This document shows positions 37,060 through 47,139 of a stretch of DNA of 64,000 nt, piece after piece; position 1 is the stretch's first letter, and each line of letters begins with the position of its first letter. A program made the translations under genes and the position numbers. The notes beneath the pieces are model-generated. The model searched no databases and was not told where the DNA came from. It saw nothing but the letters and a program-made list of their open reading frames with translations. Origin of the DNA: Paenibacillus bouchesdurhonensis (GTDB lineage: Bacteria > Bacillota > Bacilli > Paenibacillales > Paenibacillaceae). The stretch spans positions 3,464,686-3,528,685 of the forward strand of contig NZ_LT732548.1 in assembly GCF_900155685.1 (NCBI RefSeq), read 5' to 3'.

Positions 37060-37157
37060 CGTCTCCCCCCCATCAATCGTGCTATAACAGTGGGAAGCAG
37101 CCTTTACTCCCTTCGAGCAACGAATCCATCAAACAATCGCTGACGGCAAAATAACGC

Positions 37158-37185
37158 AAAAAAAGCTCGGGCCTCAAGGCCGAGC
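37158..37185 (-). terminator. Rho-independent terminator
   Basis: GCTCGGGCC/GGCCGAGC-type stem (37165-37185) followed on the minus strand by seven T. It serves the gene at 37220. Confidence 0.8.
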
Positions 37186-37219
37186 CTTTCCTTTTCATTT
37201 CCATTAATCTCGTTAAAGC

Positions 37220-37543
37220 TTACTTGCTCCTTCCTTTGCCTTTTCCACTAGTTCCCCCCGTTTCATATAAATCAAATTCATTCCAATTGCTCTTTATTTG
37301 TTCAATTTGCTTCCGCATGCTCGTCCCCTCTAATTCGGCTACAAGCAAATATGTAATCCCCAGTATTAATGCAATTGTACTAAGAATGATAGGGCCGTTA
37401 CCGATATAATTCAGCATGTCGTTAAAGTGATCGGCATTCCAAACAGATGAGTTAGAACCATAAATAGCCGCAGCCAAATAACGAATGCCGTACAACGATG
37501 CAGCGATCATAATCAGAAGCATTCCTGTAGTTCTTCTATGCAT
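37220..37543 (-). CDS. Small membrane protein, unknown function
   Basis: The 107-residue protein has two membrane helices (about residues 7-28 and 47-70), a Trp/Asn-rich outer loop and a basic cytosolic tail ending in Gly/Lys/Arg. GGGGTGAT precedes the ATG. I do not recognise a family. It has its own terminator. Confidence 0.7.
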   Translation of the reverse strand: MHRRTTGMLLIMIAASLYGIRYLAAAIYGSNSSVWNADHFNDMLNYIGNGPIILSTIALILGITYLLVAELEGTSMRKQIEQIKSNWNEFDLYETGGTSGKGKGRSK

Positions 37544-37581
37544 GATTTATCACCCCAGTGTATGTATATATTTAATTATCA

Positions 37582-37686
37582 TTATACCACCGCAATAAAC
37601 TCCTCAAGATGATGTGGGATATATCCATTCATCTATTGTTGAATTCCCAAGTACGCAGCGCCGCTAAAGTCTGCTTGAGTCGTCAC
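37582..37686 (-). pseudogene. Micro-ORF interrupted by an in-frame amber codon
   Basis: GTG at 37686 has an ideal AAGGAGG 7 nt upstream. It reads 17 codons (MTTQADFSGAAYLGIQQ), TAG at 37633, then 16 more codons in the same frame (starting MNGYIPHHLEEF) to TAA at 37582. The TAG could be one C-to-T change from CAG (Gln). It may be a nonsense-mutated small gene, or just the 17-codon peptide. The remaining 190 bases to copA hold only its terminator. Confidence 0.4.
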
Positions 37687-37803
37687 ATTACAACCTCCTT
37701 CGGGACTAAACGATGTATGCCTATATCCTCATGTCACAATTTTACAAGCAGTTACTTACTTTATACAAGGGACTTAATTCACACTATCATTCATGCTTTT
37801 AAC

Positions 37804-37847
37804 TAAAAAAAACAGGAAGACAACGAGAAATATCCCGCTATCTTCCT
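37804..37847 (-). terminator. Terminator of copA
   Basis: AGGAAGA (37814-37820) pairs with TCTTCCT (37841-37847), with a partly paired interior. The minus strand then has a run of T. Confidence 0.75.
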
Positions 37848-37879
37848 ATTTAACTTGCAATTTAAACTAATTAAAGCGG

Positions 37880-40303
37880 CTATATCTTCATGCGCTGTAG
37901 CCTTAAAGCATTCAAGACGACAGAAACTGAACTTAAAGCCATTGCTGCACCGGCAATCCATGGGGCTAATAGCCCAAGCGCAGCGATCGGAATGCCTAGC
38001 GAATTGTAGCCGAGCGCCCAGAATAAGTTTTGTCGAATATTATTCATCGTTCTGCGGCTCATGTAGATCGCATCAGGGATGCTGTTCAGATCGCCCTTCA
38101 TTAAGGTTACATCCGCCGCTTCCATCGCTACGTCTGTTCCTGTTCCGATGGCCATCCCAATATCGGCCATGGCTAGGGCAGGCGCGTCATTGATGCCGTC
38201 TCCGACCATAGCAACCTTCCTGCCTTGCTGCTGTAGTTTTTTGACTTCCTCGGCCTTGCCCTCGGGAAGCACCTCAGCCAGAACGTCTCCAATACCCACC
38301 TGATCCGCGATGGCTCGGGCTGTGCGCTCATTGTCTCCGGTCATCATAATGACCTGGATTCCCATGTCTTTCAATCTAGAAATTGCTTCCTGTGATGTTT
38401 CTTTCACCGTATCGGCGACAGCGACAAGCCCAGCATACTTTCCATCAACGGCAGCAAGCATCGCAGTCTTTCCCGCTTGCTCCAATTCGGACATCCGATG
38501 ATCCGCACGCTCATCGATTTGTATGCTGTATTTTGCCATCAACCTGCGCGTACCCACAATGATGTCATGTCCCTCGACAACTGCGCGAATACCATAGCCC
38601 GGAACAGCTTCAAAGCTTGTCGTATCCGGCAGTTCGATCCCCCTGCCTGCAATGCCGGAAACAATGGCTTCCGCGAGCGGATGCTCTGAATTTCGTTCCG
38701 CAGTACCGATCAGGCGGAGTAGTTCGCCCTCCTCCATCCCGTCAGCTTCAACGTCGGTAAGCTCGGGCTTGCCTTTTGTGACGGTACCCGTCTTATCAAG
38801 GATAATTGTATCCACTTTATGGGTCGTCTCTAAATGCTCTCCGCCTTTGAATAGAACTCCAAATTCCGCCGCGCGTCCTGAGCCGGCCATGATCGATGTA
38901 GGCGTGGCCAATCCGAGCGCGCATGGACAAGCAATAACCAGAATAGCAATCGAGATTTCAAGCGCATGGGCAAAATTACCGGGTGAAGCCCAGAAGTACC
39001 AAATGAAAAAGCACAGCACTGCGATCCCAACGACAATGGGCACGAATATTCCCGATATTACGTCAGCTACACGCTGAATCGGAGCTTTAGATCCCTGGGC
39101 TTCCTCAACGACCTTTACGATTTGCGCCAATGCCGTGTCCTTGCCCACCTTAGTCGCAGTCATCTTCAAGCTGCCATTTTTATTGATCGTAGCACCAATT
39201 AGAGAATCTCCTGCCTTTTTCTCCACCGGAATGCTTTCCCCGGTCAACATCGATTCGTCTACCGACGAAGAGCCCTCAAGCACTTCTCCGTCTACCGGAA
39301 TTTTCTCGCCCGGCTTAACGATAATGATGTCGCCGCGCAGCACCTCTTCCACCGGAATTGTCTTCTCCTGATTATCCCGAATGACAAGAGCTGTCTTCGC
39401 TTGAAGTCCCATCAAACTTTTGATGGCTTCCGATGTCCGCCCCTTCGCCAATGCCTCAAACAATTTCCCAAGTATAACAAGCGTGATCAGAACAGCGCTT
39501 GTCTCATAATACATGGCCGGAGCGTGAGTCTCGCTGCCGCCGGCTGTAATCCACTCCAGCGTTAGATACATGCTGTAGAAATAAGCAGCCGAGGTTCCGA
39601 GCGCTATGAGCACATCCATATTGGCGCTTTTGTTGCGAAGTGCTTTATAAGCTCCTACGTAGAACTGCTTACCGATATAAAATTGAACAGGGGTAGCCAA
39701 TATAAGCTGAAACCAAGGATTCATAAATAAATCCGGCAGCCAAATCCAGGACAAGAACGAGAAATGACTAACCATCGACCATAGCAGCGGAAGTGATAAT
39801 ACTGCCGAAATGAGCAGCTTGCGCTTCTGCTGGGCAATCGCTTGTTCCCGGTAACTGGCAGGATCAGACTGCTCCCCCTTCAAAACTGCTTCATAGCCAA
39901 GCTTAGCCACCCGCTCCTGAATATCTTGAAGGGATACCTCCCCGGGGTTATATTCAACCCGCGCCGTTTCCAGCGCAAAATTGACGGATGAGCTCTTCAC
40001 CCCTGGCATTTTGGCAATCGTCTTCTCGATTCTGACGGCACAAGCCGCACAGTACATACCATGAAGCTGCAAGTCAGTCGCTTCCTTAGCGACGTCATAA
40101 CCAAGCTTATGAACAGTCTCTTCCAGCTTGGGCACATCAATGATTTGTGGATCATACGTCACCGTAGCCCGTTCTAAAGCGAAATTTACATTCGCCTCCT
40201 GAACTCCTTCCAGCCTGCCAAGACCTTTCTCGATCCGACTAGCGCAGGCAGAACAAGTCATTCCTGTAATCTGCAAAGAAGTGGTATTCTTCGCCTTTTC
40301 CAT
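37880..40303 (-). CDS. copA: Copper-exporting P1B-type ATPase
   Basis: The 807-residue pump has two N-terminal metal-binding domains, GMTCSACAS (Cys17/Cys20) and GMYCAACAV (Cys85/Cys88). It also has eight membrane helices with the Cu(I) site CPC in IACPCALG, the phosphorylation motif DKTGT and the [10 protein letters not shown] hinge. ATG 40303 has GAGGTG upstream; longer in-frame starts lack support. A CsoR-type operator lies 74 bp upstream. No copZ or csoR gene is in the window. Confidence 0.96.
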   Translation of the reverse strand: MEKAKNTTSLQITGMTCSACASRIEKGLGRLEGVQEANVNFALERATVTYDPQIIDVPKLEETVHKLGYDVAKEATDLQLHGMYCAACAVRIEKTIAKMPGVKSSSVNFALETARVEYNPGEVSLQDIQERVAKLGYEAVLKGEQSDPASYREQAIAQQKRKLLISAVLSLPLLWSMVSHFSFLSWIWLPDLFMNPWFQLILATPVQFYIGKQFYVGAYKALRNKSANMDVLIALGTSAAYFYSMYLTLEWITAGGSETHAPAMYYETSAVLITLVILGKLFEALAKGRTSEAIKSLMGLQAKTALVIRDNQEKTIPVEEVLRGDIIIVKPGEKIPVDGEVLEGSSSVDESMLTGESIPVEKKAGDSLIGATINKNGSLKMTATKVGKDTALAQIVKVVEEAQGSKAPIQRVADVISGIFVPIVVGIAVLCFFIWYFWASPGNFAHALEISIAILVIACPCALGLATPTSIMAGSGRAAEFGVLFKGGEHLETTHKVDTIILDKTGTVTKGKPELTDVEADGMEEGELLRLIGTAERNSEHPLAEAIVSGIAGRGIELPDTTSFEAVPGYGIRAVVEGHDIIVGTRRLMAKYSIQIDERADHRMSELEQAGKTAMLAAVDGKYAGLVAVADTVKETSQEAISRLKDMGIQVIMMTGDNERTARAIADQVGIGDVLAEVLPEGKAEEVKKLQQQGRKVAMVGDGINDAPALAMADIGMAIGTGTDVAMEAADVTLMKGDLNSIPDAIYMSRRTMNNIRQNLFWALGYNSLGIPIAALGLLAPWIAGAAMALSSVSVVLNALRLQRMKI

Positions 40304-40376
40304 GAAGTACACCTCAATTCTATGAGTTATGCCAACACGGCACATTTCCCCGTGCAGCATAGTATGTACTATTACA

Positions 40377-40397
40377 ATATACCCCAGGAGGGTATAT
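40377..40397. promoter_or_regulatory. CsoR-type copper operator of copA
   Basis: ATATACCC-CAGGA-GGGTATAT has perfect 8-bp arms and a 5-nt centre. It has the same TACCC-N5-GGGTA layout as the Bacillus copZA site. It lies just after the amidase stop codon and upstream of copA. Confidence 0.8.
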
Positions 40398-40398
40398 G

Positions 40399-41892
40399 TC
40401 AATCATTCATTTCGTCTAAATTGGGAGGTGCGCGGTAAAGTGTAGCTTGTTCATATCCATAGGCTAACCGGATAAGCGTGGGCTCGCTAAAGGCTGTTCC
40501 GACAAAGGTTACACCATGCGGGCCTTTCGTTGAATAGCCTCCCTCCGTTATTATTCCGTCCTGTGCAAACCCGGCTGGGACGGTAATGGATGGATACCCT
40601 GCCCGGGCAGCGAGATCGTTAACGTCATCGTCGCCGAGGATAAGCAATGCATCCAAGTTATATTGCTCTAATGCGGCATCAATTCCTTGCTTACCAGCCA
40701 ATTCAAAATTTCTACGTTTACTTTCTAAATACGCCTGCTCAGTTAATTTGCCGCTCGTCCGATTGGACCACAGCAATACATCCTGCCCGTATTTGAGCGC
40801 GGCTTCCGCATGCTGTTCGTTAAATGAGATCACATCGTCCAAAGTACGCACTCCAACTGTTTCTGGTAGTGTTTTCAAATAATCATTCAAATATTTCTTG
40901 AATTCAAATTGCATCACATAAGCATCCCATTCCTGACCCTGACATGGCAGTTCCACCGGATCGATAATCGTAGCTCCTTGGGATTCTAGTATACGAATCG
41001 CTTCTTCTATGATCGACATTCTAGCTTTCTCGAGATGGCGATAATAAAAACGGGGAATGCCAATACGAGAACGTGCAAGAAAAGTACGATCCAGAAAAGG
41101 GGTATAATCTGAAAAAGCCAGCCTGTCTCCTGACAAGGTAGCAGCATCCCTTACATCCTTCCACGTCAATGCACCCAAAATAAGCACGGCATCAGCCACC
41201 GTGCGAGCCATCGGGCCAGGCGTGTCCTGCGTATCGGCTAACGGAATGATGCCGCGCCTGCTAATTAGGCCTACCGTCGGCTTAATTCCGACAAGACAAT
41301 TATGGCTGGCAGGACTGATGATCGATCCGCTCGTTTCCGTTCCAATCGCCGCGGCGGCAAGGTTGGCAGCGACGGCTGCCGCCGAGCCAGAGCTTGAGCC
41401 TCCGACGAACAGCTCTCCCGGGCCATATGGATTTAATGTCTGTCCGCCTCTTGAACTGTATCCTGCCCACATCGTACTGGACATAAAATTCGCCCACTCG
41501 GTCATATTCGTTTTGCCGAGAAGAACAGCACCCGCTGACCGTAGTTGCGAGGCGACGCTGGAATCCTCGGCAGGGATGGATTGAGCCAACGCTAACGATC
41601 CTGCCGATGTATGTGTCTGATCATGTGTGCCGATATTATCCTTTAGCAATATAGGTATACCATGCAGCATCCCGCGACTTCCACGCTCCTTGCGCTCTTG
41701 ATCCAACGCCCTTGCCGTGTCCAAGGCATCCGGATTCACCTCGATGACTGACCTCAATCGCCAATCATAGCGTTGAATTCGCTCTAAATATTCCACCACT
41801 AAATCCTCGGAAGTAACTTCTCCCTCCTCCATGGCACACTGCATCATCTCAATACTGGCTTCAACGATCCATTCCTGCAATTGAAGATTCAT
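40399..41892 (-). CDS. Amidase-signature family amidase
   Basis: The 497-residue enzyme has the Ser-cisSer-Lys triad: Lys in [12 protein letters not shown], the Gly/Ser-rich [23 protein letters not shown] (key residues S-S-G-S) and GSIISPA. It hydrolyses an amide; the substrate (aliphatic amide, Asn/Gln-like) is not fixed. ATG 41892 is used because GGAGG lies 8 nt upstream, rather than the ATG at 41907. Confidence 0.88.
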   Translation of the reverse strand: MNLQLQEWIVEASIEMMQCAMEEGEVTSEDLVVEYLERIQRYDWRLRSVIEVNPDALDTARALDQERKERGSRGMLHGIPILLKDNIGTHDQTHTSAGSLALAQSIPAEDSSVASQLRSAGAVLLGKTNMTEWANFMSSTMWAGYSSRGGQTLNPYGPGELFVGGSSSGSAAAVAANLAAAAIGTETSGSIISPASHNCLVGIKPTVGLISRRGIIPLADTQDTPGPMARTVADAVLILGALTWKDVRDAATLSGDRLAFSDYTPFLDRTFLARSRIGIPRFYYRHLEKARMSIIEEAIRILESQGATIIDPVELPCQGQEWDAYVMQFEFKKYLNDYLKTLPETVGVRTLDDVISFNEQHAEAALKYGQDVLLWSNRTSGKLTEQAYLESKRRNFELAGKQGIDAALEQYNLDALLILGDDDVNDLAARAGYPSITVPAGFAQDGIITEGGYSTKGPHGVTFVGTAFSEPTLIRLAYGYEQATLYRAPPNLDEMND

Positions 41893-41969
41893 AGCCTGCT
41901 CCTCCATTCAATTTCATTGACCGCAAGTTGATTCTACGGATGCATCTAGTTAGGCACCTCTTTCTTTCC

Positions 41970-42062
41970 TTATTTTGAACGATTCGCGGACAGCAGTAAA
42001 GCCAAGATAGATATAGTTAACCCTGCAAGCTTAACCTGTTTCTTATCCCGCTTCCTCTTCAC
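41970..42062 (-). CDS. Micropeptide of 30 residues with a membrane segment
   Basis: GTG start with a perfect GAAGGAGG 7 nt upstream. The product begins with a very basic MKRKRDKKQVK, then a hydrophobic run LAGLTISILALLLSA and a basic end. It is too short for usual gene calls. Architecture fits a small membrane peptide or lone signal-like segment. It is upstream of the amidase on the same strand. Function unknown. Confidence 0.5.
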   Translation of the reverse strand: MKRKRDKKQVKLAGLTISILALLLSANRSK

Positions 42063-42422
42063 GGTTTATCCTCCTTCGCATGATCATTCCACCCAATTAT
42101 AGTTGGCCAACATCATGAAGCTATGATGAAGATATTCAAAAATGTTTCCTTAGGTAAAAAAATATGGCTATAATTAAATTAGTTTTAACACTGCCGATTG
42201 TCAAGAAATAAATTCCATTTATTAATAGTAATTATGTTTAACGCTCCAAAAAAATAAAATTAACTTTTCTAATAATACTTGCATATCTATTATATACTTT
42301 AGAAAAAAAGAGAACTGTTACGCCTCATATTTTTACCAAGGGAAACATTTTTGGTCTATACAAATATTTTTTCCAATATTATAATACTCTTTAAATTGTA
42401 ATAGGAGGCGAATAGCATTCAG
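42063..42422. other. AT-rich gap without a gene
   Basis: About 360 bases between the micropeptide and the importer operon. I see no coding frame. It is very AT-rich from 42170 on and must hold the promoter of the operon. TATAAT-like text lies near 42378, but I cannot place a -35 or a clear Fur box. Confidence 0.5.
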
Positions 42423-43484
42423 ATGCAACTCATATCCCACAGAAGAAAAATAAAGTGGCAAACAATTACGCTGCTCCTGCTGATCACTATGCTCGGGCTT
42501 ACTACGATTGCAGCGTGTGCGATTGGGCCGATCAGCATTCCATTTCCCAAGACGATGGACATTCTGCTGTCATCCCTAGGTCTCCCCTCGTTTACTTCTT
42601 ATACGGATCGGGAGTTTCTGGTCATCGCTGAAATGCGTTTGCCCCGAGTGCTTGCCGGAGGATTGGTGGGAGCAGCCCTTGGGGTTTCCGGCGGCGCAAT
42701 GCAAGGACTATTCCGCAATCCGCTCGTTGAGCCCGGCTATGTTGGGGTATCCAGCGGCGCCGCTTTAGGTGCGGTATGTGCGTTATATTTTGGCTGGAGT
42801 CGGTTCGGTTCGTGGACACTCCCTCTGTCGGCTTTTCTCGCTGCTATCATTGCCGTCATGATCATCTTGGCCATTTGGCAGCGGAACCGCTACAAATCCA
42901 TCGCTACATTGCTGCTGCTTGGCATTGGAATCAACGCTCTACTGTCCGCCGTGATCAATATGCTCGTGGCAAGCTCGAACAACGAGCAAGAGCTGAGAAG
43001 CATCGTATTCTGGCTGCAGGGCGGGCTGGAAGCACGAACATGGGATCATGTCCAACTGATTGCCCTGCCCATTTTAGCGGGATGTGTAGTCCTCTTTGCA
43101 TTTGGACGCGACCTTAACGCTATGCTGCTCGGTGATGAACAGGCGACCCACGCTGGCATTAACGTTAACCGGATGCGCCGGATGCTGTTAATCCTGATCT
43201 CGCTCATGACCGGATCAGCTGTTGCGATCAGCGGCATCATCGGCTTCGTAGGCCTTGTGGTTCCCCACGCCGTTCGTCTCGCTACCGGCCCGGATCATCG
43301 CTTTCTGCTACCTGCAAGTGCGCTCGGAGGGGCAATTTTCTTAATCTGGGCTGATCTGGCCTCGCGCATGCTGCTTCAGCCCGTCACTTTACAGGTCGGG
43401 GTAGTATGCGCGCTTGTCGGCGCCCCTTTATTCATCGCTCTAATCATGTCTTCTCGGGGTGGAGGTGCTCTAAAGCAAACATGA
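42423..43484 (+). CDS. FecCD-family ABC permease (haem/iron-chelate importer)
   Basis: The 353-residue permease has about ten helices. It shows RLPRVLAGGLVGAALGVSGG, MQGLFRNPLVEPGYVGVSSG (both in the family core) and the EAA-like GFVGLVVPHAVRLATGPDH near the C-terminus. It is the first gene of a four-gene operon; the ATPase gene overlaps its stop by 4 bp. The nearest AGGAGG is about 14 nt before the ATG, so the start could be slightly different. Confidence 0.9.
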   Translation: MQLISHRRKIKWQTITLLLLITMLGLTTIAACAIGPISIPFPKTMDILLSSLGLPSFTSYTDREFLVIAEMRLPRVLAGGLVGAALGVSGGAMQGLFRNPLVEPGYVGVSSGAALGAVCALYFGWSRFGSWTLPLSAFLAAIIAVMIILAIWQRNRYKSIATLLLLGIGINALLSAVINMLVASSNNEQELRSIVFWLQGGLEARTWDHVQLIALPILAGCVVLFAFGRDLNAMLLGDEQATHAGINVNRMRRMLLILISLMTGSAVAISGIIGFVGLVVPHAVRLATGPDHRFLLPASALGGAIFLIWADLASRMLLQPVTLQVGVVCALVGAPLFIALIMSSRGGGALKQT

Positions 43485-44272
43485 TTGATTACCGCAATGT
43501 TAGTGTCTTTATTCAGAAGCAATCGATACTACGGAATCTTTCCTTCCATATCCCTGCAGGACAATTTGTCGGATTAATCGGGCCGAACGGCAGCGGAAAA
43601 TCAACCCTCCTTCGTACGATGTCGGGATGGATTCCGCGGACGGAAGGGAGGATCAGCCTAGCCGGGAAAGCTTTGGAGAGGTATAAACGAAGGGATATTG
43701 CCCGTCTGATTAGTTTCGTGCCCCAGGATACGTCGGTGGATTTCGACTTCACGGTAAGGGATATTGTCATGATGGGCAGACATCCTTACATGTCCCGCTT
43801 CAAGGAGGCGACGCGCGAGGATTCGCTCGCTGCCGAGCGGGCAATGTACATAACGGAAATTGCCCATCTGGCTGACCGCACCGCAACAAGCCTGTCCGGC
43901 GGTCAACGGCAAATGGCATTCATCGCCAAAGCGCTAGCCCAAACCCCACAGCTGCTGCTGCTTGACGAACCGATCTCGGCTCTGGACATCCGGCATCAAT
44001 TACAGACGCTGGAGCTTGTCCAGCAGTTGACTTATGACGGACTCACCGCCGTTGCAGCGCTTCATGATCTTAACTTGGCAGCCCGATACTGCGATCAGCT
44101 GATTCTGCTCCATCAAGGGCAGATTCTCAGTATTGGCACGCCGGAGGAAGTGCTTACCCCAACGTCGATACAGAAGGCGTACGAGGTTCATATCGAGCTC
44201 CGGCAAGATCCCTGGCTAGGCAGCTTGTCGATAACCGCGATCGGCATAGAAGAACCTTCTCTCAAAGGCTGA
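43481..44272 (+). CDS. ABC transporter ATPase (HmuV/FecE-like)
   Basis: The 263-residue ATPase powers the permease above. Walker A is GPNGSGKST, the signature LSGGQ, and Walker B LLLLDEP with the H-loop AALHDL. The start is the ATGA shared with the permease stop (translational coupling). The FecE/HmuV subgroup takes up siderophores, B12 or haem. Confidence 0.92.
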   Translation: MIDYRNVSVFIQKQSILRNLSFHIPAGQFVGLIGPNGSGKSTLLRTMSGWIPRTEGRISLAGKALERYKRRDIARLISFVPQDTSVDFDFTVRDIVMMGRHPYMSRFKEATREDSLAAERAMYITEIAHLADRTATSLSGGQRQMAFIAKALAQTPQLLLLDEPISALDIRHQLQTLELVQQLTYDGLTAVAALHDLNLAARYCDQLILLHQGQILSIGTPEEVLTPTSIQKAYEVHIELRQDPWLGSLSITAIGIEEPSLKG

Positions 44273-44316
44273 CCTTGCACAGACAACATAAATTTTTATG
44301 GAGGTAATAACATAAC

Positions 44317-45270
44317 ATGAGAATTATTAGGTTAACGAAGGTCTGGAGTATCATTATCATTATTATTTCAATCGTCATCATTACTGGTTGCAGCAAAAAG
44401 GCTGCGTCCAGCGGATCAGCTGAGCAAGCATCGTCCGCCTCCGCCGCAAGCCCCGAAGAGCCTATGCGAATTGCTGCCCTATCACTTGACGCAGCAGAGG
44501 CGGTTCTGGAGTTGATCGATCCCTCGCGAATCGCTGTGCTGACTCGCAGCGCAGCCGATCCGGATCTAGCTTTCAATGCCGATAAGGTGTCCGATGAAAT
44601 CATTCAAATCGCCGGAGCAACCTCCCTGGATCCGGAGAAGATCATGTCCTATAATTCAGATTTACTCATTATGACCAAAGGGCATGAACAGGAGAAAGAA
44701 GCTTCGCAAATGCTGGAACAAGCCGGTATTCCATTAATTAGTCTCGATGTATGGGATACTTTCGAGAAGATGGAAGCCAACTATCATATTCTTGGTCAAG
44801 CCCTGGGTGAGGAAAAAGCAGCAAAACATATTACCTATGAAATGAACAAAAAATTAGAAACAGCTCATCAGGCAATTGCCGGGAAAGAACAGCCATCGGT
44901 GCTAGTGATTTCCCCTGTCGGCCCGGGGACAGGCCCCTTCCTGATCGGTTCATCCAACATTTCGTACGACATTGTACGCCATGCCGGGGGGAACCATTTA
45001 GCGGATGAGCTATCTCTGACCCGGTCGACTAAAGCTTCTATGGAAGCTATCCTAAAAGCAGATCCCGATTATATTATTCTGCTTCAATGGAGGCAAGGTG
45101 ACGGTTCTGATCTAGAGGAGCTCACGATGTCTGCTGGCTGGTCAACGCTTGCAGCGGTGCAGAACGGCCAAGTACATACGATGACCGTAAAGCAAATGCT
45201 ATATCCAAACCGTTATAACGCCGATACTGTCACCGAGCTCGCTCGCCTGTTTCATCCCGATACCTTCTAA
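44317..45270 (+). CDS. Iron-chelate/haem substrate-binding lipoprotein
   Basis: The 317-residue lipoprotein has the signal IIIIIISIVIITGC with the lipid Cys (about 25), a Ser/Ala-rich linker, and two lobes joined by a helix as in class III (BtuF/HmuT) binding proteins (RIAALSLDAAEAVLEL; ISYDIVRHAGGNHLADE; DPDYIILLQW). It feeds the permease. The ligand cannot be read, but the next gene points to a porphyrin. Confidence 0.88.
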   Translation: MRIIRLTKVWSIIIIIISIVIITGCSKKAASSGSAEQASSASAASPEEPMRIAALSLDAAEAVLELIDPSRIAVLTRSAADPDLAFNADKVSDEIIQIAGATSLDPEKIMSYNSDLLIMTKGHEQEKEASQMLEQAGIPLISLDVWDTFEKMEANYHILGQALGEEKAAKHITYEMNKKLETAHQAIAGKEQPSVLVISPVGPGTGPFLIGSSNISYDIVRHAGGNHLADELSLTRSTKASMEAILKADPDYIILLQWRQGDGSDLEELTMSAGWSTLAAVQNGQVHTMTVKQMLYPNRYNADTVTELARLFHPDTF

Positions 45271-45302
45271 ATATCCATGTACAGATATAAGGAGTGATTT
45301 AC

Positions 45303-46229
45303 ATGAATGCCGTGCTGTTAATGTCTTACTGCCATCTGCCATCGATCGATGACATCCCCCTGTTCTATCATCACCTATATCATGGACGGCTCCCTTCCCC
45401 CGACGTGATGGAGAAAGCGGTCGAACGTTACCGCGTTTTGGCGAAACCGGATCCGCTCGGCTCCACTACTATTCGCCAGGCCAGGGCTCTAGAGCGAAGG
45501 CTGAAGCAACAGCTTGGAGAGACGATTCCTGTCTATACAGCTCATAAGCATACGAGTCCTTTCGTTCATGAAGCAGTGGAGCGAAGCATTGCAAATGGGG
45601 CGAAGCATTTATATACTTTGCCGCTGTCGCCCCTCTATTCCAAGACAGGTACCGGGAGCTATCAGAGAGCTGCCGAACAAGCCCGGGATCTGCAGAATCC
45701 AAATGTAGCCATTACGCATATTCCCGCTTGGCATCTGCACGATCGCTTTGTTCAAGCGCTAAGCATCCGATTAAGCGAAGCACTGCGCTGGATTTCCGCC
45801 GCGAATCGCAGTCGGACGGTCGTCATTTTTACCGCACACAGCAAACCGGGTCTTCCCGCGCCACACCGTGATTATATCAAGGCCTTTACCGAGCTGGCTG
45901 AAGCTGTTGCCACACAAACGGATTGCCGCAGTTGGAAGATAGCCTACCGCAGCGGCGGCCCCGCCCCGCAAAAATGGCTGGGGCCGGATGTGCTTGATGT
46001 CATGAAAAGCACGGCCCAAGAAGGCGCATCCGCCGTTGTCATTTGTGAACTGCTCTCAATGACCGAGAACATCGAGACTTTGCAGGATTGCAGGTTCGAT
46101 GGCCTGGTCAAAGCGCGGGAACTGGGACTGGAATTTGCGACTACAGAATTTCTAAATGATTCGGATGATTTTATGACAGCGCTCGAGGAAATCGTTCTGG
46201 CTCAAATTCTGAGTGACACGCCGCAATAA
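45303..46229 (+). CDS. Divergent ferrochelatase (HemH/CpfC) homologue in an importer operon
   Basis: The 308-residue protein starts MNAVLLMSYCHLP, 32 bp after the binding-protein gene, with AAGGAG. The fold signature is clear: the KHTSPF stretch, FTAHSKPG with the catalytic His, RSGGPAPQKWLGPDV, and NIETLQD with the partner Glu. Differences from usual enzymes: AYGTP is SYCHLP, GGxSPL is PDPLGS, and the DHLE His is Asn. Catalytic His and Glu stay, so activity is possible. No other haem synthesis gene is near. Confidence 0.8.
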   Translation: MNAVLLMSYCHLPSIDDIPLFYHHLYHGRLPSPDVMEKAVERYRVLAKPDPLGSTTIRQARALERRLKQQLGETIPVYTAHKHTSPFVHEAVERSIANGAKHLYTLPLSPLYSKTGTGSYQRAAEQARDLQNPNVAITHIPAWHLHDRFVQALSIRLSEALRWISAANRSRTVVIFTAHSKPGLPAPHRDYIKAFTELAEAVATQTDCRSWKIAYRSGGPAPQKWLGPDVLDVMKSTAQEGASAVVICELLSMTENIETLQDCRFDGLVKARELGLEFATTEFLNDSDDFMTALEEIVLAQILSDTPQ

Positions 46230-46255
46230 GCTCCACGCGAACTGCTAATATTAAG

Positions 46256-46289
46256 AAAGGCTCTGACCATTTCGGTGGTCAGAGCCTTT
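46256..46289. terminator. Bidirectional terminator
   Basis: Perfect 14-bp arms AAAGGCTCTGACCA and TGGTCAGAGCCTTT close the importer operon and the convergent SDR gene. Confidence 0.9.
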
Positions 46290-46312
46290 CCTTGTTTAAT
46301 GATTCCGCCCAT

Positions 46313-47032
46313 TTATTGCGGATTTGTCGTCCAAATGCCAGCGGTTTTCACAAATACCCGCTGCGGAAGCTTCAATGTCGCCAAAGCCAGTTCCGCGACG
46401 TCGTCCGGCTGCATCATCCGATCCTCATCGCCGATGTTCAAGCCTGCATTTACAGCCAGTTCTGTATTCACTGTACTTGGAGTCAGAGCAACAACGCGAA
46501 TGTTATTCTTCCGAACTTCCTGCATCACAGCCTCGGTCAGACCCATAACGGCAAATTTGGAGGCATTGTATGCCGATCCAGTTGCAAAGCCTCTCTCTCC
46601 GGCTGTAGAGGCTATATTGATAATATTGCCTTGATTCTGGTCAATCATCTTAGGCAGTACGGCACGTGTCATATAATAGGTTCCCATCAGATTTACTTGA
46701 ATAATTCGCTCCCAATCCTTCGGATCCATGTCCACCAGTTTGCCGAATTTAGCAATGCCAGCATTATTAATTAGAATATCCACGCCGCCAAGCTCAGCCA
46801 CAAGCGTATTCACAGCTTGTTCTGCTGCTGCCTGGTCGGAAATATCCGCGGAAGCGATAGCCACCTTAATACCATACGACTCTTTAAGTTCCGATTGCAG
46901 CGTCTCAAGATCTGAAGTCGTGCGAGCGATTAATCCCAAATGTGTGCCCTCTTTAGCGAGTGCCATAGCTATTGCCTTACCGATCCCTTTCCCCGCACCA
47001 GTAATGATAGCCACTTGATTGTTTAAGCTCAT
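46313..47032 (-). CDS. Short-chain dehydrogenase/reductase (FabG-like)
   Basis: The 239-residue oxidoreductase has TGAGKGIGKA for NADP binding, NNAG, and the catalytic Ser, Tyr and Lys (NIAST, SAYNASK). It resembles 3-oxoacyl-ACP reductases and YxjF/YgfF-type SDRs. The C-terminus lacks a feature fixing the substrate. It stands alone. Confidence 0.88.
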   Translation of the reverse strand: MSLNNQVAIITGAGKGIGKAIAMALAKEGTHLGLIARTTSDLETLQSELKESYGIKVAIASADISDQAAAEQAVNTLVAELGGVDILINNAGIAKFGKLVDMDPKDWERIIQVNLMGTYYMTRAVLPKMIDQNQGNIINIASTAGERGFATGSAYNASKFAVMGLTEAVMQEVRKNNIRVVALTPSTVNTELAVNAGLNIGDEDRMMQPDDVAELALATLKLPQRVFVKTAGIWTTNPQ

Positions 47033-47139
47033 TCAACCCATCTCTCCTTTTTTTTATCCTATCAATATCATGATTTTGTAACTTCCAAGTTCCATTATAG
47101 GCGATAGGATTGACGCATAACAAATTATGGCATGAAGTA

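Noticed and set aside
42063..42422. A Fur box before the importer operon
   Set aside because: The region is AT-rich but no acceptable GATAAT-type 19-mer is present.
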